The notes under the pieces were generated by a model. It saw nothing but the letters and a program-made list of their open reading frames with translations, did no database searches and had not been told where the DNA came from. Below, piece after piece: positions 43,744-53,559 of a stretch of DNA of 64,000 nt. How positions within the stretch are numbered: position 1 is the stretch's first letter; the number at the start of each line of letters is the position of its first letter. The stretch comes from Prolixibacteraceae bacterium (GTDB lineage Bacteria; Bacteroidota; Bacteroidia; Bacteroidales; Prolixibacteraceae): contig JAIBEY010000033.1 in assembly GCA_019459525.1 (NCBI GenBank), positions 1 to 64,000 on the forward strand, read 5' to 3'. The position numbers and the translations under genes were made by a program.

Positions 43744-44024
43744 AACGATATGAAGAAATAAGTCTATTCGATAAGCTGTTTGTAATGAGAGGATAAAGGT
43801 TTGTGTCTTATTTGGTGTGGGAAAATAACCCTCGTATTTTGGGAATTCTGACACGCTCTGAGAATTAAACACTTCTATTCTGATACTTTTTAAATGGCTT
43901 GATTATGGTGGAATAAGTAATTTTACGGAGAGACAGTTCAAGTTGTCAAATTCTTTTTTTTTCGGGCAACAATTTTATTTGGCTCTTTCTAAACGAATAA
44001 CTAACAAAATTTAAACTGACACTA

Positions 44025-45218
44025 ATGAAAAGTCAAGGTCTGATTATTCTTGTTTTTCTGATTATTTTCCAGTCATGTTCTTCTCCGGAGAAGGTTAAAT
44101 CAATTAACGGACTTGAGGTGGCTGCTCAAATGGCCAATTCGGAAATCAGGCATTTCCCCGATCCCTGGACGGTTGACTTTAATCCGGAACCCATTTGGAA
44201 TTATACTCAGGGTTTGATTGCCCAATCGATGATTCAGATATGGAAAGTGAATGGAGACGAGGTTTTTTATAATTATGCAAAATTATATGCCGATAAAATG
44301 ATTGATTCTACCGGGTTTATCTCCGGATATAGGGTTGAAGATTATAACATCGACTGTGTAAATTCAGGAAAGTTTCTTTTTGACTTGTATGAAAAAACCA
44401 AAGATGACCGGTATCTGAAAGCCATTCATCAGATGCGCGATCAGCTTAAAACACATCCACGCACCTCGGAAGGTGGTTTCTGGCACAAGCAACGTTATCC
44501 GCACCAAATGTGGCTCGATGGGCTGTACATGGGCGCTCCTTTTTATGCACAGTATGCCCGGTATTTCAATGAACCGGAGCTTTTTGATGATGTGGTAAAT
44601 CAATTTCGGTTGGTTCATAAATACACTTATAATCCTGCAACTGGCCTGAATTACCATGGCTGGGACGAAAGCAAAACGCAAAAATGGGCCGACCCGGTTA
44701 CCGGATGTTCTCCAAATTACTGGGGAAGGGCAATGGGCTGGTATGCTATGGCTTTGGTTGATGTGCTCGATTTTATTCCGTCAGAACATCCGGGTCGTAT
44801 TGTGATATTGGAAATTCTGAATCAGGTTACTGAAGGGCTTAAAAAATATCAGGATCCGAAAACCGGATTGTGGTATCAGGTGCTCGACCAGGGTACGCGC
44901 GAAGGAAACTATTTGGAGGCGACAGCTTCATCGATGTTTACATATGCCTTGCTGAAAGCTTCCCGAAAAGGTTATGTTGGTAAAGATTACAAAACATTAG
45001 CTGAAAAAGCATACCGGGGAATACTCGAAAATTTTATACACGACAACGGTGATGGAACCATCAGCCTTACGAAATGCTGCTCAGTTGCTGGTTTGGGCGG
45101 AAACCCGTATCGGGATGGTTCATACCAATATTACATCAGCGAACCGGTGCGTGATAACGATCCGAAAGGTGTTGGCCCTTTTATAATGGCATCTCTCGAA
45201 TTCAATTTGAATGAATAA
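44025..45218 (+). CDS. GH105 unsaturated rhamnogalacturonyl/glucuronyl hydrolase, copy 2
   Basis: 397 residues, strongly similar over the whole length to the upstream copy (same GGFWHKQRYPHQMWLDGLYM, NYHGWDESKTQKWADPVT and GWYAMALVDVLDFIPS blocks). It has a clearer lipoprotein signal (IILVFLIIFQSCSSPEK), so it may be tethered in the outer membrane or periplasm. Tandem paralogues suggest duplication and division of labour on different uronyl substrates. The SusC gene starts 32 bases downstream, so this copy is likely in the SusC operon. Confidence 0.93.
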   Translation: MKSQGLIILVFLIIFQSCSSPEKVKSINGLEVAAQMANSEIRHFPDPWTVDFNPEPIWNYTQGLIAQSMIQIWKVNGDEVFYNYAKLYADKMIDSTGFISGYRVEDYNIDCVNSGKFLFDLYEKTKDDRYLKAIHQMRDQLKTHPRTSEGGFWHKQRYPHQMWLDGLYMGAPFYAQYARYFNEPELFDDVVNQFRLVHKYTYNPATGLNYHGWDESKTQKWADPVTGCSPNYWGRAMGWYAMALVDVLDFIPSEHPGRIVILEILNQVTEGLKKYQDPKTGLWYQVLDQGTREGNYLEATASSMFTYALLKASRKGYVGKDYKTLAEKAYRGILENFIHDNGDGTISLTKCCSVAGLGGNPYRDGSYQYYISEPVRDNDPKGVGPFIMASLEFNLNE

Positions 45219-45250
45219 ATATAATACTCTAACAAACTTAACAATTATCT

Positions 45251-48200
45251 ATGATGAAAATGAAGCAAAGTTTTCCTGTAAAAGTTTGCCTGTTAGCACT
45301 GTTTGTACTTTTATTGGGTGCGCAATCGTTTGCCCAAAAAGTTACCGGTGTAGTAGTTGATGAGTTGAATACTCCAATTCCAGGCGTTAATGTAGTTATT
45401 AAAGGAACTACAAATGGTGTGATAACCAATGGTGACGGTAGTTATTCAATTATTCCTGCCGATATGCGGAAGGATGTGATATCGTTCTCTTTCATTGGCT
45501 TTGAAACGAAGGAGATAGAAATCAACGGGCAAACTGTAATTAATGTACAGTTAGCAAACAGTACGCTCGAAATTGATGAAGTGGTAGCCATTGGGTATGG
45601 AACTGTTAAAAAAAGAGATTTGACTGGTTCTGTGTCATCTGTTAAAGCCGACGACATCGCTAAAACGACATCAAGTAATGCCATGCAATCCATGCAGGCC
45701 CGCGTTCCTGGTCTCGACATTCAGCAATCAAGCGGAGAATCAGGATCAGGACTAAAGATGAACCTTAGGGGAAACCGTTCTATTACTGCATCCAACAATC
45801 CTTTGATTTTAGTTGACGGTGTGGAATATGGATCGACTCTCGACATTAATTCATCTGACATTGAATCGATGGAAGTGTTGAAAGACGCTTCTTCTACAGC
45901 TATTTACGGTACAAAAGGTGCGAATGGGGTCGTAATTATTACGACTAAGCGTGGTAAAGCAGGTAAAACAAAAGTGAATTTCAATTCATTTATATCTTCT
46001 AACCAGCCAACCAATGTTCCTAAAGTAATGTATGGCGAAACTGAAGTAACGCGTCGAATCAATGCTGAACGGTACAAAAGAGACCAGAAACTGGTAGCTG
46101 CAGGCACCGGTGCCTGGGGCGATACGAAAGTTGGCGATGTTAAGGTTACTGATGTACTTAGTAGTTCTGCTGCCAATAACCTTCCATACGCCGAAATGGA
46201 AATTTATAATGATGGTTCTTATACCGATTGGGCTGACCTTATTCTGCAAAACGGATTAACACAGAATTACGAAGTTTCTGTATCGGGTGGTAGCGAAAAA
46301 ACAAATTTTAACCTCTCTTTAGGAACGATGGCTGAAGAAGGTTTACTTCGGAACGACGCTATGGATCGTTATAATGTAAAAGCCAATGTTGATCACAAAG
46401 TCAGTAGCATATTCAAGGTTGGAACCAGCCTGTTATATACTTATAAAAATCATGACCGGCGAACCAATGTTTTTGGACAGGCATTAAAAATGACTTCTAT
46501 TGCGCATCCTTATAATGAAGATGGCAGCATCATACTGAAACCATCTCCCACTTATGAGGCTCATGCCAATCCTTTGTTAGACGAAGTTGATGGTAATTTC
46601 CAGCACAATATTGAATCGACCCGTTTTTTCGGAAATGCCTATTTGGAAATTAATCCGATGAAAAACATGACTTTCAAATCAATGTTTGCTTTGGATCGGA
46701 ACGACTCACGCGATGGACTTTATCAGGATTACCAAAGTGTCGGACGGCTTCAGGCTGCTGCAGGTAGTTACATTTCTGCTGAAAACAGAGCTCAAACAGG
46801 CTTTACCTGGGAAAATACATTGAATTATACAACAAATTTTGGCGGTTCTAAATCCAATCTGACTGCTTTGTTAGGTCATAGCATGAGCCAGGGTGTTACA
46901 GAATATCGCAGTGTATCCGGAAATACAGCTGCAGAGCATTATTATGTCAGTTCATTCTATGATTTAAGAAACATCACCACTCCGGTACTGGCCAATGGAT
47001 ATACCAAGAGTTCGATGCTTTCTTATTTTGGCCGTGTGAATTATAAGTTTACCGAAAAATACCTTTTAACTGCTTCTGTCCGTGCCGATGGTTCATCTGT
47101 TTTGGCCGATAGTCATAAATGGGGATATTTTCCTTCGGTAGCAGGTGCATGGCGCGTTAACGAAGAATCATTCCTGAAAGATACCGAGTGGCTCGAGAAC
47201 TTAAAACTTCGTGCTTCATGGGGTTTGTCTGGAAATGCAGCCGTTGATGCGTACGGAACATTGACCGTATTGAGTGATTTCCCGGTTTATTACAATTTGG
47301 ATGGTAAAGAATTTTCAAGCAAAATTCCTAGTAAACTTGGAAACGAAGAACTGGAGTGGGAAAAAACTTCGGCATTGAACTTCGGTTTAGATTTTGGCGT
47401 TCTGAAAAATCGCATTTCGGGTAGTGTCGATGTATATTTCAGCAATACCTACGATTTGCTTTACATGCGAAGCCTTCCTGCCTCGAATGTTTATACTCAG
47501 GTACTCGACAATATCGGTGAAACCAAAGGGTCAGGTATCGAGCTGTCTTTAAATACGTTGATTGTTGATTCCAAGAAATTTCAATGGGATGTAAACTGGT
47601 CAGCAGCTTTTGCTAAAGATGAAATCACAAAACTTTCAGGAGGAATAACGAAAAATATTAGCGGAACTACCGGGCAGATTATCGGTGAGCCGGTAAGCAT
47701 TTTCTATAACTATGAAGCCGATGGTTGTTGGGGAATTGGTGAGTTTGATACCTATAAAGCAGAATGGCTGGCTCGTCATCCTGGAGAAACTATGACCATA
47801 ACCGGAGATCCTGGAACTGTCAAAGTATTGGATATGAATGATGATGGAAAGATTAATGACGATGATAAACGGGTTTTCAACCGTAGCCCAAAGGCTATTC
47901 TAGGAATGAACAATACCTTCACATACAAAGACCTTTCGTTATCGGTATTGCTTTATGCCCGTTTGGGTGGCTATATTGCTTATGATTTTAATAGCCTGGT
48001 TACTTACGAACCTGCCAACTGGGGCGATTTGGATTACTGGACTCCGGAGAACCAGAATGCAAAATTTCCGACTCCAGGAAACCAAACGAACTGGGGTAAC
48101 TATGGCACAGCCACTTTGTATGAAGATGCTTCTTATTTAAAAGTGAAAGATATCACGTTAGCCTATAATTTGCCTAAAGGTCTGCTTGGAAAAGTTGGTA

Positions 48201-48340
48201 TTGGTAGCGCTAAGTTATATGGTTCAATGAAAAACTATTTCACTTTCAGCAGTATCGATAATTACGACCCTGAACGTGGAGGTGCAATAACCTTCCCATT
48301 GGCAAAACAGCTTGTATTTGGTATAAATGTCGAATTTTAA
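45251..48340 (+). CDS. SusC/RagA TonB-dependent transporter of the pectin locus
   Basis: 1029 residues. Signal peptide (to QSFAQ, about residue 29), carboxypeptidase-like domain VTGVVVDELNTPIPGVNVVI, plug with NPLILVDGVEYGSTLDINSS and IESMEVLKDASSTAIYGTKG, and a barrel ending NVEF. It imports pectic oligosaccharides together with its SusD partner. It is translated 32 bases after the second GH105, and the SusD gene starts 13 bases later, so they form one operon. Confidence 0.95.
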   Translation: MMKMKQSFPVKVCLLALFVLLLGAQSFAQKVTGVVVDELNTPIPGVNVVIKGTTNGVITNGDGSYSIIPADMRKDVISFSFIGFETKEIEINGQTVINVQLANSTLEIDEVVAIGYGTVKKRDLTGSVSSVKADDIAKTTSSNAMQSMQARVPGLDIQQSSGESGSGLKMNLRGNRSITASNNPLILVDGVEYGSTLDINSSDIESMEVLKDASSTAIYGTKGANGVVIITTKRGKAGKTKVNFNSFISSNQPTNVPKVMYGETEVTRRINAERYKRDQKLVAAGTGAWGDTKVGDVKVTDVLSSSAANNLPYAEMEIYNDGSYTDWADLILQNGLTQNYEVSVSGGSEKTNFNLSLGTMAEEGLLRNDAMDRYNVKANVDHKVSSIFKVGTSLLYTYKNHDRRTNVFGQALKMTSIAHPYNEDGSIILKPSPTYEAHANPLLDEVDGNFQHNIESTRFFGNAYLEINPMKNMTFKSMFALDRNDSRDGLYQDYQSVGRLQAAAGSYISAENRAQTGFTWENTLNYTTNFGGSKSNLTALLGHSMSQGVTEYRSVSGNTAAEHYYVSSFYDLRNITTPVLANGYTKSSMLSYFGRVNYKFTEKYLLTASVRADGSSVLADSHKWGYFPSVAGAWRVNEESFLKDTEWLENLKLRASWGLSGNAAVDAYGTLTVLSDFPVYYNLDGKEFSSKIPSKLGNEELEWEKTSALNFGLDFGVLKNRISGSVDVYFSNTYDLLYMRSLPASNVYTQVLDNIGETKGSGIELSLNTLIVDSKKFQWDVNWSAAFAKDEITKLSGGITKNISGTTGQIIGEPVSIFYNYEADGCWGIGEFDTYKAEWLARHPGETMTITGDPGTVKVLDMNDDGKINDDDKRVFNRSPKAILGMNNTFTYKDLSLSVLLYARLGGYIAYDFNSLVTYEPANWGDLDYWTPENQNAKFPTPGNQTNWGNYGTATLYEDASYLKVKDITLAYNLPKGLLGKVGIGSAKLYGSMKNYFTFSSIDNYDPERGGAITFPLAKQLVFGINVEF

Positions 48341-48353
48341 AGAGATTAGAATC

Positions 48354-50351
48354 ATGAAAAATAAAATATATACAATCCTTTTGTCCACCGCATTTATGCT
48401 GGGTGCCGGTTCATGTACCGATTTTCTTGAAGAAGAAAACAAGGTAGGACAAACAGCAGATTTGCTTTATGCTACCGAAACTGGAATTGAGAGCCTGGTC
48501 GCTTCGTCTTATGCCTATACCCGCACGTGGTATGGCAAAGAAGCTGGTCTGGGTCTTTCTGAAATGGGTTCCGACTTGTTTTATTCTGGTTTTGACAACA
48601 AGCAAAAGAGTTTAAATTCCTATAAACTTACCGCTGAAAGTCTGGACGGTAATGCCAACGATAATCCCTGTCTGGATCAGTATTGGGAAGCATTCTTTGC
48701 CGCTGTAAATGTTTGTAACACGGCACTGGAATATATCCCAAAGAACTTGCTCCTTGCTGAAACAAAGAAAACTCAACACTTGGGAGAAGCTCATTTCCTT
48801 CGTGCTTTTTACTATTGGCATCTGGTAAATATCTGGGGACCGGTTCCATATTATAAAACAGCAATAAATGTTGCTTCTACCGAAAGTTTCCGTGATTCAG
48901 AAGAGTTGGTGTACAGTAATATATTAGCCGATCTGGATACCGCTGCTATTCAGCTAGAGAGCAATAAAGCAAAATCGGCCCGTGCACACTACTGGGCAGT
49001 TCGGGCATTTAAAGCCCGTGTACTTCTTTATGCCGCATCGTGGTTAGGCGAAACAAGTATCAGCTCCAATGCTACTTATGCCGGTCAAAACCTATATGCC
49101 CTTGCAAAAACTGAAGCCGATGCTGTTATTGGTAGCGGAGTTGCCACTTTCTATAACAATTATGCTGATGTTTGGACGATGACAAACGAAGATGTCACTA
49201 AAAACAGCGAGTCGATCTGGGGTGTTAATTATACATCTCCTTTTTCGCTCAATGTATTGCCATACCGAATTAAAACAAATGCAAGCGGCGAGCCGCTGGA
49301 TTTTGTAAATCTGATTTCCCGTACAGGCCGTTCTATTGGTGGAGGTAACGCAATGCTTCTCATGTTTGTTCCAAAATGGAACAATGCAGGTAGCGATTTG
49401 TCTGATGTGTTTACACGCGTTACCAGCTTAACTGCAACACTAACAAACAGCGTAACCAAAGCTGTTGTTCCGGTTGGTCCAACCTATTCGAAATACGGAC
49501 GCGGTTTTACCCGTTACGTGCCTACCCTGTATTTGGTTAATCTGTTCACAAAAAACAAAGAAACCGATCAGCGCTATGCCGCAACCATTCGCGATGTATA
49601 TACGATAGCGCCAGGATTAGAAGGCTCGTCGAAGAAATATACTATGATGAAAGATACCGGTCTTTATTATATGCCAGTTGACGGAAGCACTGCTGCGGCA
49701 CAAGCCAAAATTGCCTGGGCAAAAAATCGATATCGTATTCACACACTGGTTGGTGGTCACCTTCCATTATACACTTCATTAGATCCGGCAAAGGCACTTC
49801 CAACGAATACTATGCCTACCGCTGATCCATATGGCGATGGAAGATACAAGAACGTTGCTTATGCAGGCGATCAATCATTTCTGTCAATCAAAAAATTTGA
49901 ATCGGATGTATATTCCCGTTCCGATAACGATAAAGTAACTCCTGAAATTTATGACCGTGATGTGATGGTACTTCGGTTGTCTGAAATGTACCTCATCAAA
50001 GCAGAAGCTGAGTTGAAAACAGGTGCGAGTGGTGCTGCGCTTACAACATTGAATGCACTCCGCGCTAAACGGGCTATTGCCGGAAAAGACAATTCATTGA
50101 CCGGACCGGTTACCCTGGAAACAATTCTGGATGAACGTGCACTCGAACTTTGTGGCGAACAACAGCGTTGGTTCGACCTGAAACGTACCAAAACGTTGGT
50201 TAGCCGTGTTAAAGCTTACAATGCACAGGCATCAGGAACTATCCAGGATTTTCATCTTTATCGTCCTATTCCTCAGGCTCAATTAGATGCTGTTACCAAT
50301 AAAACCGACGCATCCGATCCGAAAGGTTTCTGGCAAAATGCAGGTTACTAA
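48354..50351 (+). CDS. RagB/SusD glycan-binding lipoprotein of the pectin locus
   Basis: 665 residues from the ATG at 48354; an upstream frame start would add nine residues before the signal. The lipobox is GAGSC within FMLGAGSCTDFLEEE. SusD motifs are GEAHFLRAFYYWHLVNIWGP, DVMVLRLSEMYLIKAEAELK and the C-terminal LDERALELCGEQQRWFDLKR. It is long for a SusD because of inserts in the middle. Placed 13 bases after SusC, it forms the lid of that transporter. Confidence 0.95.
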   Translation: MKNKIYTILLSTAFMLGAGSCTDFLEEENKVGQTADLLYATETGIESLVASSYAYTRTWYGKEAGLGLSEMGSDLFYSGFDNKQKSLNSYKLTAESLDGNANDNPCLDQYWEAFFAAVNVCNTALEYIPKNLLLAETKKTQHLGEAHFLRAFYYWHLVNIWGPVPYYKTAINVASTESFRDSEELVYSNILADLDTAAIQLESNKAKSARAHYWAVRAFKARVLLYAASWLGETSISSNATYAGQNLYALAKTEADAVIGSGVATFYNNYADVWTMTNEDVTKNSESIWGVNYTSPFSLNVLPYRIKTNASGEPLDFVNLISRTGRSIGGGNAMLLMFVPKWNNAGSDLSDVFTRVTSLTATLTNSVTKAVVPVGPTYSKYGRGFTRYVPTLYLVNLFTKNKETDQRYAATIRDVYTIAPGLEGSSKKYTMMKDTGLYYMPVDGSTAAAQAKIAWAKNRYRIHTLVGGHLPLYTSLDPAKALPTNTMPTADPYGDGRYKNVAYAGDQSFLSIKKFESDVYSRSDNDKVTPEIYDRDVMVLRLSEMYLIKAEAELKTGASGAALTTLNALRAKRAIAGKDNSLTGPVTLETILDERALELCGEQQRWFDLKRTKTLVSRVKAYNAQASGTIQDFHLYRPIPQAQLDAVTNKTDASDPKGFWQNAGY

Positions 50352-50385
50352 AGATTGGTGGCGTACTGCCGTATAGCTTAGTTCC

Positions 50386-50425
50386 AAATATTAGAGAAGC
50401 GAAATCATCCGCTTCTCTAATATTT
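50386..50425 (+). terminator. Rho-independent terminator after SusD
   Basis: AAATATTAGAGAAGCG at 50386-50401 pairs perfectly over 16 bp with CGCTTCTCTAATATTT at 50410-50425 around an 8-base loop. It ends the SusCD transcript before the CE8 gene. Confidence 0.85.
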
Positions 50426-50460
50426 TTAAATCAGTTCTCGTCTATTTTTTAATAAATCAG

Positions 50461-51462
50461 TTGATGTTGAATGCTTTTATAAAAGTTGCCCTGTTCGTAA
50501 TTCTGTTGTTGCCCGGATATGCTTTGTTTTCTGCTAATGCCGATTTCGTGGTGGCTCAAGATGGTTCAGGAAATTACACCTCCATTCAAAAAGCTATTGA
50601 TGCCTGTAAAGCATTTCCCGAAAGTAGGGTAACTATTTTTGTGAAAAATGGAGTCTATCACGAAAAGGTGCAGGTACCTTCGTGCAACAGTCAGCTAACC
50701 ATCATTGGCGAAAGTGCTGCAGAAACGATTATTTCGTACGACGACTATTTCGATAAAATCAATCGCGGCCGCAACAGTACCTTTTATACCTCTACCTTGT
50801 TGGTACAAGCCAACGATTTCATGCTGGAAAATATTACCGTTGAAAATACCGCCGGGCCGGTTGGGCAAGCAGTTGCCCTGCATGTGGAAGGCGATCGCTG
50901 TGTGTTCCGGAATTGCCGTTTCCTCGGAAACCAGGATACCGTTTATGCTGCCGGAAGATTTAGCCGCCAGTATTTCATAAATTGTTACGTGGAAGGGACA
51001 ACAGATTTTATTTTTGGCGAGGCAACCGCCCTTTTTGAAAAATGCACCATTCATGCAAAAGCCAATTCATTTTTAACGGCGGCCAGCACTCCCGAAGGAA
51101 AACCTTTCGGGTTGGTATTCCTGAAGTGCAAAATCACAGCCCATTCCGGAGTAAACAAGGTTTACCTGGGGCGCCCCTGGCGTAAATTTGCCAAAACGGC
51201 TTTCCTGAATTGTGAGATGGGTTCGTTCATTGTTCCTGAAGGCTGGGACAACTGGTCGAATCCGGAAAATGAAAAAACTGCTCAATTTGTAGAATTTAAG
51301 AATAACGGTTTGGGTGCCGATACCAGTAAACGGGTAAGATGGTCGGCACAGCTTGGTAATGATGAGGCTTTGAAGTTTACCATTGAAAATATATTTGCCC
51401 CTTTGAGCTGGGAAGTTTTTTCGGGGGGGGAAATGGTGCGAGTTATAAAACTAAAAATATGA
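50461..51462 (+). CDS. Pectin methylesterase (CE8)
   Basis: 333 residues with a signal peptide (FVILLLPGYALFSANA). CE8 beta-helix motifs are DFVVAQDGSGNYTSIQKAID, GNQDTVYAAG, YVEGTTDFIFGEATALFEKC (two catalytic aspartates) and KVYLGRPWRKFAKT. The enzyme removes methyl esters from homogalacturonan outside the cytoplasm, preparing it for GH28. It follows the SusD terminator and precedes a GH43 relic and the GH28 gene. Confidence 0.93.
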   Translation: MMLNAFIKVALFVILLLPGYALFSANADFVVAQDGSGNYTSIQKAIDACKAFPESRVTIFVKNGVYHEKVQVPSCNSQLTIIGESAAETIISYDDYFDKINRGRNSTFYTSTLLVQANDFMLENITVENTAGPVGQAVALHVEGDRCVFRNCRFLGNQDTVYAAGRFSRQYFINCYVEGTTDFIFGEATALFEKCTIHAKANSFLTAASTPEGKPFGLVFLKCKITAHSGVNKVYLGRPWRKFAKTAFLNCEMGSFIVPEGWDNWSNPENEKTAQFVEFKNNGLGADTSKRVRWSAQLGNDEALKFTIENIFAPLSWEVFSGGEMVRVIKLKI

Positions 51463-51489
51463 ACCGGTTTTTGATGTGTTTAGCACGAT

Positions 51490-51625
51490 TTGCCTGATGG
51501 GGGCGCGTCGGCGCCATAAAAACGAATTTTACATTTATTTCCCCGATCCTGATTTGGGTATTTACACGGTAAACGCTTCCAATCCGAAAGATCGGTGGTC
51601 GAATCTGGTGTTGGTTCAGGTGGGA
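51490..51625 (+). pseudogene. GH43 glycosidase fragment
   Basis: A 45-codon stretch reads RHKNEFYIYFPDPDLGIYTV then NASNPKDRWSNLVLVQVGKA LS. GH43 enzymes have the same local layout (YYIYYPDPDYGIYxxxAxNPxGPWSxPxLVxxGKG). Start, the remainder of the propeller and the second catalytic residues are gone. It lies between CE8 and GH28, where an arabinan/galactan GH43 gene is usual in pectin loci. Confidence 0.55.
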
Positions 51626-51733
51626 AAGGCGCTGAGTGTACTCTCAGTTACGAGGAACAAAAAGGAGTCGGAAGTCTGAAGACGGAAGTCCGAAGTAATG
51701 CTCCCTGAAGTATCAAATTAAAAATCAAAGGAT

Positions 51734-53428
51734 ATGAATTTGCGAAAATCAATAATCACATTGCTTTCAGTAGCATTTGTTACAGTCGGAGCGGTTTCTC
51801 AACCTTTAGGAAAAGCCGGCCAGACTGAAGATTTGTACAAAGGCATTGAATTCCAGATGCCACGGGTTCATGAACCGGTGATTCCGAACAATACGGTCTC
51901 AATCGCCGATTTTGGCGCCAAAAGCGGTGGGCAGGAGCTCAATACACGGGCTTTTGCTGAAGCAATTGACGCTGTTTCCCGAAAAGGCGGTGGAAAAGTG
52001 ATTATCCCTCGGGGAACTTGGTTAACGGGGCCAATTACACTGAAAAGTAATATAGAACTATATACAGAGAAGGGGGCAATGGTTATTTTTAGCACCAACA
52101 AAGATTTGTATCCGTTGGTTGAAACGAATTTTGAAGGGTTTAACACCGTGAGGTGTACTTCGCCAATTAATGGCCGTAACCTCGAAAATGTGGCGTTTAC
52201 CGGACATGGCATTTTTGATGGCTCGGGCGAGGCCTGGCGCGCCGTGAAAAAAGAAAAGCTGACCGAATCACAATGGAAAAAGCTGGTTGCTTCAGGAGGA
52301 ATTGTAAGCGAAAACGGGAAAACCTGGTATCCTTCGCAACAGTTTCGTGATGGTGAAAAACTGGCAGAAATGAATGTGCCACGCAATTTAAAAACGATTA
52401 AAGAATTTGAGCCGATCCGTGATTTCCTGCGGCCGGTAATGGTCAGCCTTATTTCATGCAAAAAAGTACTGATTGATGGCCCAACTTTCCAGAACTCCCC
52501 GGCCTGGTGTATTCACCCGCTGATGTGCGAAGATTTCATCCTCAGGAATTCAGCAGTCCGTAATCCGTGGTACTCACAAAATGGCGACGGAATTGACATT
52601 GAATCGTGCAAAAACAGTATTATCCACGATTGCAGTTTCGATGTGGGCGATGATGCGGTTTGCATTAAATCGGGCAAGGATAAAGATGGCCGCGACCGAA
52701 AGATGCCCAACGAAAACCTGATTGTGAAAAACTGTATCGTATTTCATGGTCATGGCGGGGTAACTGTTGGAAGCGAAATGTCGGGTGGTGTGAAAAATCT
52801 GCACGTTTCCAATTGCACTTTTATTGGTACCGATGTAGGCTTGCGGTTCAAAAGTAACCGGGGCAGGGGCGGGGTAGTCGAGCATATTTATATCTCGAAT
52901 ATAGAAATGATGAACATTCCAACTCAGGCGATTTCATTTAACCTTTTCTACAGCGGAAGATCGGCTTCTGAAGATTTGGAAGCCGGAGCCGGAGGGACAG
53001 TTGCTAACCTTTTACCAGTTACCGAGGAAACACCTCAGTTCAAGAATATTTTTATCAGGAATGTCAACTGCAAAGGCGCTATGTTAGGTGTTCAGTTGCA
53101 GGGTTTGCCTGAAATGAATCTCGAAAATGTAGTACTTGAAAACATCCGGATGGAAGCCGATTATGGAATGACCTGTAGTGATGCTACCGGGGTTAAAATA
53201 AAAAATCTGACACTGATTACGAAAAAAACACCGGTTGTAGATTTCAAAGATAGCCGCGATGTTACTGTTGACGGACTTTATACCCAATCTGTAGTTTTTC
53301 CGGTCATTCAGGTATCGGGCCCGGCAACAGCAAATACCATTTTAAAAAACGTGGGGCTGACAAATCCTGATAAGCAAATGCTGATAGGAAAAGAAGTGCC
53401 TGAAAATGCTGTTAAGATGGTGAAATAG
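51734..53428 (+). CDS. Polygalacturonase (GH28)
   Basis: 564 residues, with a signal peptide ending at VSQ near residue 22. The parallel beta-helix has the GH28 catalytic set: NGDGIDIESC, VGDDAVCIKSGKD (Asp pair), FHGHGGVTVGSE (His) and GLRFKSNRGRGG (Arg-Lys). The enzyme hydrolyses galacturonan; the long N-terminal part (SIADFGAKSGGQELNT) is typical of Bacteroidota exo-acting members. It completes the pectin locus together with CE8 and the GH105 pair. Confidence 0.95.
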   Translation: MNLRKSIITLLSVAFVTVGAVSQPLGKAGQTEDLYKGIEFQMPRVHEPVIPNNTVSIADFGAKSGGQELNTRAFAEAIDAVSRKGGGKVIIPRGTWLTGPITLKSNIELYTEKGAMVIFSTNKDLYPLVETNFEGFNTVRCTSPINGRNLENVAFTGHGIFDGSGEAWRAVKKEKLTESQWKKLVASGGIVSENGKTWYPSQQFRDGEKLAEMNVPRNLKTIKEFEPIRDFLRPVMVSLISCKKVLIDGPTFQNSPAWCIHPLMCEDFILRNSAVRNPWYSQNGDGIDIESCKNSIIHDCSFDVGDDAVCIKSGKDKDGRDRKMPNENLIVKNCIVFHGHGGVTVGSEMSGGVKNLHVSNCTFIGTDVGLRFKSNRGRGGVVEHIYISNIEMMNIPTQAISFNLFYSGRSASEDLEAGAGGTVANLLPVTEETPQFKNIFIRNVNCKGAMLGVQLQGLPEMNLENVVLENIRMEADYGMTCSDATGVKIKNLTLITKKTPVVDFKDSRDVTVDGLYTQSVVFPVIQVSGPATANTILKNVGLTNPDKQMLIGKEVPENAVKMVK

Positions 53429-53491
53429 TGATAGCAGGAAGTCGAAAGTCTTAATTCACTGGTTGATTGCCTGAATTCAAACCTGAGAAGT

Positions 53492-53536
53492 ATGACTAGT
53501 CCTATAAATCCGTAGCGCTTATTTCGGACTAGTCAT
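53492..53536. repeat. 11-bp inverted repeat, possible terminator/palindrome
   Basis: ATGACTAGTCC at 53492-53502 and GGACTAGTCAT at 53526-53536 are perfect complements separated by 23 bases. They lie between the GH28 stop and the convergent beta-barrel gene; no T-tract follows directly. Confidence 0.6.
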
Positions 53537-53559
53537 TGTTTGAGCAGGTTAAAACGGTT

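Noticed and set aside
50461-53428. Long antisense frames in the CE8 and GH28 genes
   Set aside because: Opposite-strand shadows of genes with intact catalytic residues; no signals of their own.
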